Assembly: GCA_024642265.1 (NCBI GenBank)
Contig: JAHEBL010000009.1
Coordinates: forward strand, 1-64,000
Direction: 5' to 3'
DNA: 64,000 bases
DNA from: Haliea sp.
Lineage (GTDB): Bacteria > Pseudomonadota > Gammaproteobacteria > Pseudomonadales > Halieaceae
Position numbers and translations under genes: made by a program. The stretch's first letter is position 1. Every line of letters begins with the position of its first letter. Positions 8,487 to 17,598 of the stretch are shown piece after piece. The notes beneath the pieces are model-generated. The model had not been told where the DNA came from. It was given only the letters and a program-made list of their open reading frames with translations, and made no database searches.

Positions 8487-9731
8487 ATGAGCAGATTTGT
8501 CGGCCGGTTTGACCCGGAACTCTCCTGGAAATCATGGACTGCTATCATCATATTCGGCTGCGGCTTCTTCGCTCTCGTGGCTGGGGTAGGCGTTTCCGAC
8601 AGACCGGCTGTGCCCGAGGCCGACCTGCTTACCAAGGCCTATTACGCCCTGGGCCTCTTTGTCCTGGGCGGGCTGGATCTCGGCACCCCAACCACCGGCC
8701 CACTTTACGGGCGCGTCTTGCTATGGGTGGCGTATTTTGCGGCGCCGGTCTGGACTGCTTCTGCCGTGTTCGAAACCATACTCAGCGCATTGCGCCCGCC
8801 TGCCTGGCACGTCAGAAGCATCAAGAACAAAATCATCATATTGGGAGGCGGGGAACTCACACTCGGATTTCTGAACAGAATCACTGCGGGCGGCAATTCG
8901 CGCCGCGTAATAGTGATCGCCGATGAGACAAAGCATCCGCAGCTCGGCGCACTTCGTTCCTACCGGGGAATCAGGGTCTTCCTGGTCTCCGGGGACCAGA
9001 TGCACCGTCTGCGACGGTACCCATTGCACGAGGCGCACAGATTCCTGCTGTTGAGCGAGAACGATCAAATCAACTTCGAAGTTGCCAGCATACTGCTGGA
9101 CCAGGATCCGGCGCTGGGACCGAAGATTGTCTATCATATATCGAACCTGCGCTTTCTCCGGGTATTGAAAGACACCAGGGTCGTCCGGCAATGCACCACC
9201 TTCAACGAGTACGAACTGGCCGCGACCCAGCTGGCCAGGAAACAATTGATGCAGAGGTTCAATGACACCGAACACAGGGACACGGTGGTGCTGGCCGGGT
9301 TCGGCCGCTTCGGCCAGAGCATACTCGAGCAGCTGGAGCGGCACGCTTCGGGCGCATTCAGCCATGTGGCGATAATAGACCTGGATGCAGAGCAGCAGGC
9401 ACTGATCGCCGACGAACAGATTGTGGGCGAACGCGAATACAAACGTCACACCTACGAGGGGGACATCGACGACCCGGAAGTCTGGCAAAGGCTGTTCAGT
9501 GACGTTGTCACCGGAAAAGAAGAGCCGGTATTCCTTATCACCACTGGCGACGACGACACCAATCTGCGCTGCGCAATCTGGCTACGCAGCAAGTTCCCGA
9601 ATGCGTTGATTATTTCGCGAACCCTTGCACCTTCGTACTTTGCCAGGGGCGTATGTGAAGAACACAATGTTGTCAGCGTGAATACAGCAGAGCTGGTACA
9701 GGCGTCCATCCCACACGCCTGGTATCGATAA
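8487..9731 (+). CDS. Potassium-channel-like protein with two TrkA-N/RCK domains
   Basis: 414 residues; start at ATG 8487 after AGGGGC, not the in-frame ATG at 8403, which lies in the inverted-repeat element. Two hydrophobic segments (about 14-35 and 70-95) flank a loop carrying LGTPTTGP where a channel pore loop would be; it lacks a canonical TVGYG filter. Two Rossmann units follow: ILGGGE near 115 and LAGFGRFGQS near 268, with downstream acidic ends, as in RCK/TrkA-N gating domains that bind nucleotides or ligands. It probably controls K+ (or other ion) flux at the inner membrane. The noncanonical filter leaves ion selectivity open. Confidence 0.8.
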   Translation: MSRFVGRFDPELSWKSWTAIIIFGCGFFALVAGVGVSDRPAVPEADLLTKAYYALGLFVLGGLDLGTPTTGPLYGRVLLWVAYFAAPVWTASAVFETILSALRPPAWHVRSIKNKIIILGGGELTLGFLNRITAGGNSRRVIVIADETKHPQLGALRSYRGIRVFLVSGDQMHRLRRYPLHEAHRFLLLSENDQINFEVASILLDQDPALGPKIVYHISNLRFLRVLKDTRVVRQCTTFNEYELAATQLARKQLMQRFNDTEHRDTVVLAGFGRFGQSILEQLERHASGAFSHVAIIDLDAEQQALIADEQIVGEREYKRHTYEGDIDDPEVWQRLFSDVVTGKEEPVFLITTGDDDTNLRCAIWLRSKFPNALIISRTLAPSYFARGVCEEHNVVSVNTAELVQASIPHAWYR

Positions 9732-9754
9732 GCACTAGCAGGCCGCTAAACGCC

Positions 9755-9985
9755 TTATTCGCCTCGCTGGTAGCGCTCCAGTTCATCGGGATCGAACCCG
9801 GTGTCGTTATCGATAAGCGGGTCTCGCATAAAGTCCTGATCCGGTTTTATGCGGGTAGCACGGGCTATTATTTTTCGACACAGACGATCCAGTAAGGAAT
9901 TGTTGCGCGAGGCGCGTTCAGCCAGCCACAGAGTCAGTTTGGCGGAACGTTCGCGTCTGCGCAGCTCGCGCGCATCAGGAGTCAT
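9755..9985 (-). CDS. Small protein coupled to a molybdopterin oxidoreductase
   Basis: 76 residues, Arg- and Asp-rich, predicted helical at the N-terminus (RELRRRERSAKLTLWLAERA) and acidic at the C-terminus (DNDTGFDPDELERY). Its ATG overlaps the stop codon of the upstream oxidoreductase gene (ATGA, 9982-9985), strong evidence for translational coupling and a functional link. No family recognised. It could be a chaperone or small subunit for molybdoenzyme assembly, but this is guesswork from position. An in-frame ATG at 10111 would lie deep inside the oxidoreductase gene. Confidence 0.75.
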   Translation of the reverse strand: MTPDARELRRRERSAKLTLWLAERASRNNSLLDRLCRKIIARATRIKPDQDFMRDPLIDNDTGFDPDELERYQRGE

Positions 9986-12258
9986 ACCACCTCCCCACCG
10001 GCCTCCGGGCCCGGGACAGGCTGAGTTGCCAATTTGACTATACGGCATGGCACTCCCTTGAGGTGCGGAATGCCTTGTTCCCTGTCGAGATAGTCCTCGT
10101 CGTCCCGACAAAGTTGCGCGTCTGAATATTCAAGCGCGCCAGAGAGGTGGCCAGCACCCTGTTTCATCTCCGGCTTCCACCAGCCGTGCGGTATCCGCAC
10201 CAGGCCGTCGGGCATGGCATCACGAACTCCCACCTTGACCGATATTTTTCCGGTCTGGTTCTCCACCTCGACCCATTCGTCCTCAAGGAGCCCGTGCGCC
10301 CGCGCTGTACCGGGGCTGACGAACATGACCGGTTCTGGACTGCGCTTGCGCATGTCCGGGACCTGGCGCTGTGCCGTCTGGAAATACCCGTCCTCCCGGA
10401 CGCCGGTAAACAATTTCAGTGGATAGTCAGCGTCGAGCGGCGGATCTTCCCGGAAATAAGGCAGCGGATCAAAGCCCAGGGCTTCGAGCACGGACGACTT
10501 CAGTTCAACCTTGCCGCTGGGCGTGGCAAATCCGGTGCGCAAGTATTTCCTGAACTCGGGCCTGGCGAAATACATTTCAGTGCTGCGGGCAAATTTCCGG
10601 AAGGACATACCGGTTCCTCGCAGGCGATCATCGTAGAAAGATTCCAGGTCACTCCAGGGCACAATATCGGGCCGATCCAGCGCGCCCGCCAATTTCTTCC
10701 AGAAATCAAAGGTACTGGTTGCCTCACCGGGCGGTTCCATGGATTTTTCCGAGGCGCGATAGGACGACATCCAGCCAAAGCTATCGGTAAGCCAGGGGCG
10801 TTCGAGCCAGCTGTCACCGGGCAGCACATAGTCAGCCAGCTGTGCGGTCGGCGTCATGAAGTGTTCGTGAACCACGATGAGGTCCTGATTCATCATCGCT
10901 TTTATGATCAGCGGCATATTTGCGTAGCTGAGCACAGTGTTGTTACCCAGTGCAAAGAACGCCTTCACCGGATATGCCCCCTCCCCTGCCATAGCGCGGA
11001 AAGTGGCGGAGGGGTTCGCCATATAACAACCGGTTATCTGGTTGGGATACTCATGCCCCCAGACCCGTTTCATGGGCTCCGCGAATGCATGTTGACCCCG
11101 GTAGGTGAAAGCGGGGTGGGTATCCGAGCCAAGTTGTTTTGCTTTTTGTTCATCGGACAATATTTCGTGCATTTCAATCGTCGACTCGGGCACGATATCC
11201 GGATGAAACCCCTGCAGGGTTTCGCCACCCGGCACGTCAAGGTAACCACATATGGCCCGCAGTATGCTCTGCAGACGTATCCCTGAGGTGCTGTTGCGCT
11301 GCATGTCCGTTATTGGGGTCCAGGGGATGATAGAAGGGCCCGCGGTCGCGTAGAGACGGGCAGCCTTTGCAATCATTTCAGGGGCACAACCGGTCAGTTC
11401 GGCCACGCGCGCCAGCGGATATTCGTTGACCCGGGCACACAGTGCCTCAAAGCCGGTGGTCCACTGTGCGACAAAGTCACGGTCGTAGAGCTCTTCGTCG
11501 ATAATGACTTTCAGCCAGCCAAGCAGCATTGCCGCGTCGCTGCCGGCTTTCAGGGGCAGCCAGATATCGGCGACCTCTGCATTCGAACTCCTGCGTGGGT
11601 CCATAACTATCAATTTTGCACCGCGAGCCTGGGCACTACGGATAAAGTTGAAGATCGGGGTCCAACTGTGCCGCCGGGGGTTGTGTCCGATCAGCACGAT
11701 ACATTTGGTATTGTTGAAATCCCCCATGGGAAACCAGCCGTATGTCATCCGGTTGATAGCAGCCGTATTACCGGCGCAAAGCGCCACCCCGCTGATCCAG
11801 TTTGGTGAGCCGATATGATTCATCACGCGCCGGCCGAGCCCGTGATCGGTGCAGGTATTCCACTGGCTGGTAGACACTGCCCAGGCCTCCGGGCCATATT
11901 CCTTGATAACCGACTTGAGCCGCTGACCGATATCCGCCATGGCCTCCTCCCAGCTGACCCGCTCCCATTCCCCGGAGCCCCGCTCCCCAACGCGCTTGAG
12001 CGGGTGCAGTATCCGATCCGGGTGGGCAAACGCCTTCGGCGCGATAATTCCCTTCATGCAGATATTGTCGCGAAAGATCGGATTGTCGGAAGACCGGACC
12101 CTCACCACCCTGTCCTTTTTGACTTCGGTAACAACACTGCAGGCGATATCACAGGTCGAACAGATAACACGGTGGGTCTCGACACCCTCTCTGGGGTTGC
12201 GCTTGTGGGGCGTTGCAGCTGCGACGGCTTGCGGATCAAAAGGGACGGGGGCCGGCAT
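9982..12258 (-). CDS. Molybdopterin-dependent oxidoreductase with 4Fe-4S site
   Basis: 758 residues. An N-terminal [4Fe-4S] motif has Cys33, Cys36, Cys40 and Cys67. Cys161 in VALCAGNTAA sits where the molybdenum/tungsten ligand is expected in the DMSO-reductase superfamily, suggesting Cys ligation. The C-terminal molydop-binding beta-barrel domain (from about 630) is present, with RIPHGWW. There is no twin-arginine signal, so the enzyme should be cytoplasmic. No Fe-S electron-transfer subunit or membrane anchor is adjacent; only a 76-residue coupled protein. The substrate is unknown; annotated relatives are often vague formate-dehydrogenase or nitrate/thiosulfate-reductase-like proteins. The divergent HxlR gene may regulate it. 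Confidence 0.9.
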   Translation of the reverse strand: MPAPVPFDPQAVAAATPHKRNPREGVETHRVICSTCDIACSVVTEVKKDRVVRVRSSDNPIFRDNICMKGIIAPKAFAHPDRILHPLKRVGERGSGEWERVSWEEAMADIGQRLKSVIKEYGPEAWAVSTSQWNTCTDHGLGRRVMNHIGSPNWISGVALCAGNTAAINRMTYGWFPMGDFNNTKCIVLIGHNPRRHSWTPIFNFIRSAQARGAKLIVMDPRRSSNAEVADIWLPLKAGSDAAMLLGWLKVIIDEELYDRDFVAQWTTGFEALCARVNEYPLARVAELTGCAPEMIAKAARLYATAGPSIIPWTPITDMQRNSTSGIRLQSILRAICGYLDVPGGETLQGFHPDIVPESTIEMHEILSDEQKAKQLGSDTHPAFTYRGQHAFAEPMKRVWGHEYPNQITGCYMANPSATFRAMAGEGAYPVKAFFALGNNTVLSYANMPLIIKAMMNQDLIVVHEHFMTPTAQLADYVLPGDSWLERPWLTDSFGWMSSYRASEKSMEPPGEATSTFDFWKKLAGALDRPDIVPWSDLESFYDDRLRGTGMSFRKFARSTEMYFARPEFRKYLRTGFATPSGKVELKSSVLEALGFDPLPYFREDPPLDADYPLKLFTGVREDGYFQTAQRQVPDMRKRSPEPVMFVSPGTARAHGLLEDEWVEVENQTGKISVKVGVRDAMPDGLVRIPHGWWKPEMKQGAGHLSGALEYSDAQLCRDDEDYLDREQGIPHLKGVPCRIVKLATQPVPGPEAGGEVV

Positions 12259-12335
12259 CTTGCTTTCCTCGGCAGTGCGACGGACAAAACAGTCCGGGCA
12301 GCAGACAAGTTAGTACCGACTGGATGCCGAGTCAA

Positions 12336-12348
12336 TCCATTTAATGGA
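12336..12348. promoter_or_regulatory. Palindrome in the divergent oxidoreductase/HxlR promoter region
   Basis: TCCAT-TTA-ATGGA is a perfect 5-bp inverted repeat with a 3-base centre in the gap between the two divergent genes. HxlR-type dimers bind such palindromes, so it is a candidate operator for both genes. The ATG at 12344 falls inside it, which argues against that codon being the HxlR start. Confidence 0.4.
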
Positions 12349-12409
12349 CTTACTTGCCGGGTATCGGGTAGAGTTCAAGTGCAGACATGACTGCCTTGAG
12401 GAGTCGCAA

Positions 12410-12907
12410 TTGAAATGGACTGAAGTGAGCGAACAGCAATGCTCCGTCGCGCGCGCTTCCGCCGTGCTCGGGGATCGCTGGACACTGCTGCTGCTGAGCG
12501 ACATTTTCCTGGGTGTTCGGCGCTTCGAGGAATTCCAGGAACGCCTCGGCATATCCCGCACCACCCTCACCAGCAGGCTGAAGTTACTGGAGAAGCATGG
12601 GGTGATTTCGAGGGTGCGCTACCAGGATAACCCGCCCCGTCATGAATATCGGCTTACCGGCAAAGGGCATGACCTGTTCCCCGTACTTTCAACCATCATC
12701 AACTGGGGCGATAAATATTACACAGATGACTATGGCCCCCCGATTCTGCGGCAGCACATAAATTGCGCAACAGACGTACAGCCGATTCTCTGCTGTCCCG
12801 ACTGCCATGATGAGATCGACGCCCGCTCAATCAAGGCACGCAGACGGCCCGAACGCAAAGGGGTGCCAGACGTGCGACGCGGACCTGTGGTGCGGAGCGG
12901 GAAATAG
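12410..12907 (+). CDS. HxlR-family winged-helix regulator
   Basis: 165 residues from TTG 12410, preceded by GAGGAG (12398-12403) at 6 bases; the in-frame ATG at 12344 lies in a palindrome and adds residues not usual in the family. CSVARASAVLGDRW at 11-24 and RFEEFQERLGISRTTLTSRL at 38-57 are classic HxlR wing-helix features. Cys11 is the conserved redox/ligand-sensing cysteine of many members. The C-terminal tail has further cysteines, including CCPDC near 128-132, which could bind metal. It is divergently transcribed from the molybdopterin oxidoreductase and most likely controls it; the inducer is unknown. Confidence 0.85.
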   Translation: MKWTEVSEQQCSVARASAVLGDRWTLLLLSDIFLGVRRFEEFQERLGISRTTLTSRLKLLEKHGVISRVRYQDNPPRHEYRLTGKGHDLFPVLSTIINWGDKYYTDDYGPPILRQHINCATDVQPILCCPDCHDEIDARSIKARRRPERKGVPDVRRGPVVRSGK

Positions 12908-12953
12908 GCTTCAACGGGCCACACAAGCGGCCGCGCCACCCTGTGCGCGCGTG

Positions 12954-13802
12954 TTATCTGCCCATCATGCCGCGAATGGCGCTGGGGATATCGGCAGGGA
13001 ATACCACTGTTTTGCTGTTGTCGGACTTGGCGATATTCTCCAGTGACTTCACATACTTTTCGCCAAGCAGATAGACCACCGGCATTTCCTTGTCACCGAT
13101 AGCGCTGGTGACCATCTCAATCGCCTGCTTACTCGCATTGGCGAGAACGACCTGCGCCTCCGCATCACGTCTGGATGCCTCCAGTCGCCCCTCTGCCTCG
13201 AGGATGGCGGCTTGTTTATCGCCATCCGCGCGGGTCACCGTAGCCCGGCGCGCCCGTTCCGCCGCGGCCTGCTCCTCCATCGCGTGCTGCATGGTTCCGG
13301 ACGGGTTAATATCCTGAATCTCAACGGTTTTCAGGGTAATACCCCAGTCGGAAATATCGTCTGATATCGAGTTTTTCAAATGCGCCTTGATTCTGTCCCG
13401 CGAAGACAGGGCATCATCCAGATCCATTTCACCAATAATCGAACGCAGGGTCGTCTGCACCAGGGTTTGTATTGCGATACGGAAATCCTCAACCCCGTAA
13501 ACCGCCTTCTCAGGAGAGATGATATTGATGTAGGCAACCGCGTTCGCAATGATTACCGCGTTATCACGCGTAATCACTTCCTGGGAAGGAATATCCAGCA
13601 CGATGTCTTTGGTGGTCGCCTTGTAGGCCACTGCATCAATAAATGGAATGATAATGTTGAGGCCGGGATTGAGCGTCGAATGGTATTTTCCCAGACGCTG
13701 CACCACCCATTTGTAGCCCTGCGGCACCAGGCGGACGCCTTTTGCCAGGGTAATCACCACCAGTAAAAATAGCGCTACAACTACAGCAAGTCCGGCTTCC
13801 AT
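12954..13802 (-). CDS. Stomatin/prohibitin (SPFH) family membrane protein
   Basis: 282 residues. One N-terminal TM helix (about 4-20) precedes an SPFH domain (VPQGYKWVVQRLGKYHSTLNPG) and then a charged coiled coil with AAAERARRATVTRADGDKQA (about 170-230). This is the slipin/QmcA layout. These proteins oligomerise into membrane scaffolds and often associate with proteases or microdomains. It is 32 bases downstream of an NfeD-like gene, the well-known SPFH-NfeD pairing, which strongly supports the call. The C-terminal IPSAIRGMMG is typical of this group. Confidence 0.9.
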   Translation of the reverse strand: MEAGLAVVVALFLLVVITLAKGVRLVPQGYKWVVQRLGKYHSTLNPGLNIIIPFIDAVAYKATTKDIVLDIPSQEVITRDNAVIIANAVAYINIISPEKAVYGVEDFRIAIQTLVQTTLRSIIGEMDLDDALSSRDRIKAHLKNSISDDISDWGITLKTVEIQDINPSGTMQHAMEEQAAAERARRATVTRADGDKQAAILEAEGRLEASRRDAEAQVVLANASKQAIEMVTSAIGDKEMPVVYLLGEKYVKSLENIAKSDNSKTVVFPADIPSAIRGMMGR

Positions 13803-13834
13803 CGTCTACTCCTCAATCAATGACTGGCAAAAAA

Positions 13835-14287
13835 TCAGGCTTTCTCGACCACCAGGGCATTACCCGAAACATCAATGACCCTGACACGATCGCCTTCGGC
13901 AAGCGGTTCCCTGGCAATTATCATCCACTCGTCGTCACCCAGTATCGGCGCGGGAAAGCGCAGGCGGCCCCGCTTTTCGGGACCGGGGCTAACGATAACC
14001 TGGCCGACCTCGCCCACGATGGCCTCTCTGGACAGACCCGCCTTGGTCCTGTCGACCGAAAGCGGCTTCAAATACCTGAACCAGGCAAAAGCGAGCACAG
14101 AGGAAAGAACAGTCCAACTGAAAATCTGCCAGTTCAAACCGATGGCGGGAAAGAAATACAGCATCAGGCCGATAAGGATAGCCGCCACACCAAACCAGAG
14201 AATAAAAAACGTGGTCAGAGCGATCTCGCTTACTACCAACACAACACCGAATACAATCCAGTGCCAGTACAGAATCTCAAATGGCAT
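13835..14287 (-). CDS. NfeD-like membrane protein
   Basis: 150 residues: three or four TM helices in the first 80 residues (WHWIVFGVVLVVSEIAL and following) and a C-terminal soluble OB-fold domain with the pattern GEVGQVIVSP...GDRVRVIDVSGNALVV. This is the short NfeD form without a ClpP-like protease domain. It forms a two-gene operon with the downstream SPFH gene; partners of this kind assemble into membrane microdomain complexes. Confidence 0.88.
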   Translation of the reverse strand: MPFEILYWHWIVFGVVLVVSEIALTTFFILWFGVAAILIGLMLYFFPAIGLNWQIFSWTVLSSVLAFAWFRYLKPLSVDRTKAGLSREAIVGEVGQVIVSPGPEKRGRLRFPAPILGDDEWMIIAREPLAEGDRVRVIDVSGNALVVEKA

Positions 14288-14439
14288 TACAGACCCCCGG
14301 TCCGTCTATTTTGTGTAATCTTAGCGAATGGGCTCACCAAGGTATACTGATCTTCTCGAGCGCGGCGGGTGAGTCGTGTCATAGCGGTCCCGCTCATACC
14401 CGTGACTTGCGGCGGTTAACCTCACTGGAGACAAGTACG

Positions 14440-15312
14440 ATGAAAATTGCCGCCACGTCCTGCTGCAAACTCCAGCAGGTGAACCCGCAGCCCGTATGGC
14501 GTGAAATCATGGAGGAGTCGCCGGATGTGCTGATCCTTGCCGGTGACAATATCTACCTCGATGATAACCAGCACGACCAGCCCCGCAAGCTGCGCGCGGA
14601 ATTACAAGCCCGCTACCACGCACAGTTGCATGAGGTGCATTACGCAGCACTGCTGGCAGACCTGCACGGCCGGGGCGCCACCTTGCTGGCCACATACGAC
14701 GACCACGACTTCCTGGGTGACAATCGCTATGGCGAGGACCATGATCCGGCCCTGCGGGAGACCGCACGGGAGGAGCTCGTCCGCACGTTTGCCGTGCCCA
14801 TGACCGGCAGGGATGTCTACTCTGTAACCCATACTGCGCTGGCAGATATCGTGGTACTGGACGCGCGCTTTTATCGGGCGGACCCCGCCAGGTCCCGGGA
14901 GGACGACAACGCCATTCTGGGTCCTGGCCAGTGGGACTGGTTTGAGAGGGTCCTGCGGCGCTCATCAGCGAGATATCTGCTGGTGGTCTCCAGCTCTACC
15001 TACCACGATTTTGGTGGTGAATGCTGGGAACAGTATCCGCTCGCGTTCGCGCGCATGCGCAGGCTGCTGACTGGCAGAGCGGGTGCAATGATTATCTCCG
15101 GCGACGCTCATCGCAACGCCTTGTATGACGACAGCGGAGTCATGGAGATTGTGACTTCAGGGGTTTCCCAGAAAAGCATGGTCTTTGGCACCACGCGAAA
15201 AAACTACGGTATCTTCAGTTTCGATGAGCACTGCATGCGCGCCGAGCTTCGAAGCCTCAAGGCCGGCAGCCGGTTTGACATTTCAATCAGCCTGGATAAC
15301 TGGCAGTTGTGA
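14440..15312 (+). CDS. PhoD-like metallophosphatase/phosphodiesterase
   Basis: 290 residues from ATG 14440 (CTGGAGA upstream); an in-frame ATG at 14281 overlaps the NfeD gene start and is unlikely. GDNIYLDD at 35-42, YDDHDFLGDN near 86-95 and SGDAHRN near 224-230 are the metal-ligand motifs of PhoD-type alkaline phosphatases. No convincing signal peptide, so it may act in the cytosol, unlike Tat-exported PhoD. The N-terminal Cys8-Cys9 is not a lipobox. Likely hydrolyses phosphodiesters or phosphomonoesters; substrate unknown. Confidence 0.85.
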   Translation: MKIAATSCCKLQQVNPQPVWREIMEESPDVLILAGDNIYLDDNQHDQPRKLRAELQARYHAQLHEVHYAALLADLHGRGATLLATYDDHDFLGDNRYGEDHDPALRETAREELVRTFAVPMTGRDVYSVTHTALADIVVLDARFYRADPARSREDDNAILGPGQWDWFERVLRRSSARYLLVVSSSTYHDFGGECWEQYPLAFARMRRLLTGRAGAMIISGDAHRNALYDDSGVMEIVTSGVSQKSMVFGTTRKNYGIFSFDEHCMRAELRSLKAGSRFDISISLDNWQL

Positions 15313-15361
15313 CACTGACCCGGGATGCGCTCACATACAGGCCGGCACGGCAGTACGCCGC

Positions 15362-17512
15362 CTACCGAACCGGCACTCCAAGGTGATATAGCGCGAACGC
15401 GTAAGCTTCGGCAATTTCGTACAACTGGCTGTATCGACCCGAGCGGCCGCCGTGGCCGGCGCCCATATTGATTTTCAGGAGCAGCTGGTTGTCATCAGTC
15501 TTGAGTGCGCGCATCTTTGCCGTCCATCTGGCCGGTTCCCAGTAAGTCACCCTCGGGTCGTTGAGGCCGCCGGTGACCAGCATCGGGGGATAGTCCGCGG
15601 GCGCAATATTGTCGTAGGGACTGTAGCTGCGGATCAGGTCAAAGGCCTGCGCATCGAGAAGAGGATTCCCCCACTCCGGCCACTCCGGCGGTGTCAGCGG
15701 AAGACTGTCATCCAGCATGGTGTTGAGCACATCGACAAACGGTACATCGAGAATCGCCGCAGCCCACAGCTGGGGAGCCCGCAGCACCGCAGCCCCGATC
15801 AATTCACCACCGGCACTGCCGCCGTTGATCGCGATTCGACCGGCGCGGGTGTAGTCGCTGGTCACCAGAAACCGGGCGACATCGACAAAATCGTTGAAAC
15901 TGTTGGTGCGCTTTTCCAGCTTGCCGCCCAGGTACCACTGGTAACCCATCTCGTCGCCACCGCGCACATGGGCTATGGCATAGATGACTCCCCTGTCCAG
16001 CAGCGACAGCCGGTTGGCAGAAAAACCCGGCTCCAGGCCGATGCCGTAGGCGCCGTAGCCATAGAGGAATAACGGGGCAGTGCCATCACGCGGCGTATCC
16101 CGATGATAAACCAGCGAAACCGGGACCAGGGCGCCGTCACGGGCCAGCGCCCACACCCGCTCGGTGACGTACAGGCTGCGCTCGTACCCGGAAGGTAAAC
16201 GCTGGCGTTTTCGCAGTGTCAGTGAACCGTCCGCCGGCCGATAGTCATATACCGAGTCCGGAGTCACCATGGACTGGTAATTGATGCGCAGGACATCGGA
16301 AGCCAACTGCGGGTTGTTGCCCAGCGATGCGTAGTAAACCTTCTCGGGAAAGCTGACGTGGTACTGCCTGCCATTATTTTCGAGGACGCGGATGCGTTTC
16401 AGTCCTTCCGACATTTCCTCTACCGCAAGCAAGTCCTGAAGCAGCGCAAATTTCTGGTAGTACACCTTGTCGGATGAGGGCAGCAGGGTTTCCCAGTGCT
16501 CCGGTCCGGGGGATTGTTCCGGCGCGGTGGCAATCCTGAAGTTGACGTGATCATCGTTGGTACGGATATAGAACAGGCCATCACGATGATCCATATCGTA
16601 GTAATGCCCTTCCCGTCTGGGCGCCACCACTTGTGGGTCCCCGCCGGGCCTATCCAGCGGCAGTATGCGTATCTCGGAGGTCCGGTGGTCCCCAAGGGCG
16701 ATAAAAAGGTATTGGCGCGACTGGCTGCGGGAAATCGACAGGAACTTTGAGTGGTCGGGCTGGTAAAACACTTCGCGGTCACCCACTGGGGATGACCCGA
16801 CCGTATGCGCCTTCACCCGCAAGGAGTACCAGGCCTGATCCTCCAGCGGGGAGTAAAAGAACGTGCTGCTGTCTGCTGCCCAGACAATATCGCCGCTGAT
16901 AGCGTCCAGCCCGTCGTCGTGGCGGCGCCCCGTACCGAGTTCATCCACGTAGATTTTACTGCGCTCGGAACCATCCATATCGGCAGCCCAGGCAAGCCGG
17001 CGCCCGTCAGGGCTGACGGCAAGCGCTGTCAGGCTAAAGTACTCCTGACCTTCGGCCTCGGCCGACTCGTCAAGTATGGCAGTGAACTCGCCGCCGGTTT
17101 CAGGCTTTCTCTCCCACAGCCGATACTGGGAACCCTCCCGGTAGCGCCAGCGGTAAATATAATCGCCGTCCTGCCAGGGAACCGACTCCTGGCCCTCTTC
17201 GATACGCCCTTTCATTTCCTCGTACAGGGTATCAACGGCGGGCTGCAACGGCGCCATCTGCTGTTCGAACCAGCTATTTTCGGCCTCCAGATAGGCCAGT
17301 ATGTCGGGGTCGTCCACCTCGGGGTAGGACGCATCCCTCAGCCACAGGAAGTCGTCGTGCAGGGCTTTGCCGTGGTATTCGCGGCTGGTAGGGATTCGTT
17401 TCGCCACCGGCGGCTGTGCACTATCCGACTCGAGGCCAGCTGTTGGCGACTGGCAGGCTCCGAGCACGACAGCCAGCAGGAGACCAGCCAGACCGTTCAG
17501 TATGAGATGCAT
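15362..17512 (-). CDS. Oligopeptidase B-type S9 peptidase, lipoprotein
   Basis: 716 residues from ATG 17512, which gives a clean signal peptide and lipobox (VVLGAC); a longer in-frame start at 17599 would push the signal inside the protein. The beta-propeller occupies the middle, and the C-terminal hydrolase domain has GGSAGGEL (catalytic Ser), GGLNDPRV (Asp) and GAGHGG (His), the S9A oligopeptidase B triad. It should cleave peptides after basic residues in the periplasm, unlike the usual cytosolic enzyme. The neighbouring acyl-CoA ligase gene is upstream on the same strand. Confidence 0.92.
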   Translation of the reverse strand: MHLILNGLAGLLLAVVLGACQSPTAGLESDSAQPPVAKRIPTSREYHGKALHDDFLWLRDASYPEVDDPDILAYLEAENSWFEQQMAPLQPAVDTLYEEMKGRIEEGQESVPWQDGDYIYRWRYREGSQYRLWERKPETGGEFTAILDESAEAEGQEYFSLTALAVSPDGRRLAWAADMDGSERSKIYVDELGTGRRHDDGLDAISGDIVWAADSSTFFYSPLEDQAWYSLRVKAHTVGSSPVGDREVFYQPDHSKFLSISRSQSRQYLFIALGDHRTSEIRILPLDRPGGDPQVVAPRREGHYYDMDHRDGLFYIRTNDDHVNFRIATAPEQSPGPEHWETLLPSSDKVYYQKFALLQDLLAVEEMSEGLKRIRVLENNGRQYHVSFPEKVYYASLGNNPQLASDVLRINYQSMVTPDSVYDYRPADGSLTLRKRQRLPSGYERSLYVTERVWALARDGALVPVSLVYHRDTPRDGTAPLFLYGYGAYGIGLEPGFSANRLSLLDRGVIYAIAHVRGGDEMGYQWYLGGKLEKRTNSFNDFVDVARFLVTSDYTRAGRIAINGGSAGGELIGAAVLRAPQLWAAAILDVPFVDVLNTMLDDSLPLTPPEWPEWGNPLLDAQAFDLIRSYSPYDNIAPADYPPMLVTGGLNDPRVTYWEPARWTAKMRALKTDDNQLLLKINMGAGHGGRSGRYSQLYEIAEAYAFALYHLGVPVR

Positions 17513-17598
17513 TATGTCAGTCCGGCGGGGAAAGGAGACAACATACTGTAACCCGAGGCCACAGAACAAGTTGTGGATGTTTACCTGGGGCTTCGCCA

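Noticed and set aside
10147-11286. Long open frame on the plus strand inside the oxidoreductase gene
   Set aside because: Shadow of a GC-rich gene on the other strand; no ribosome binding site or domain.
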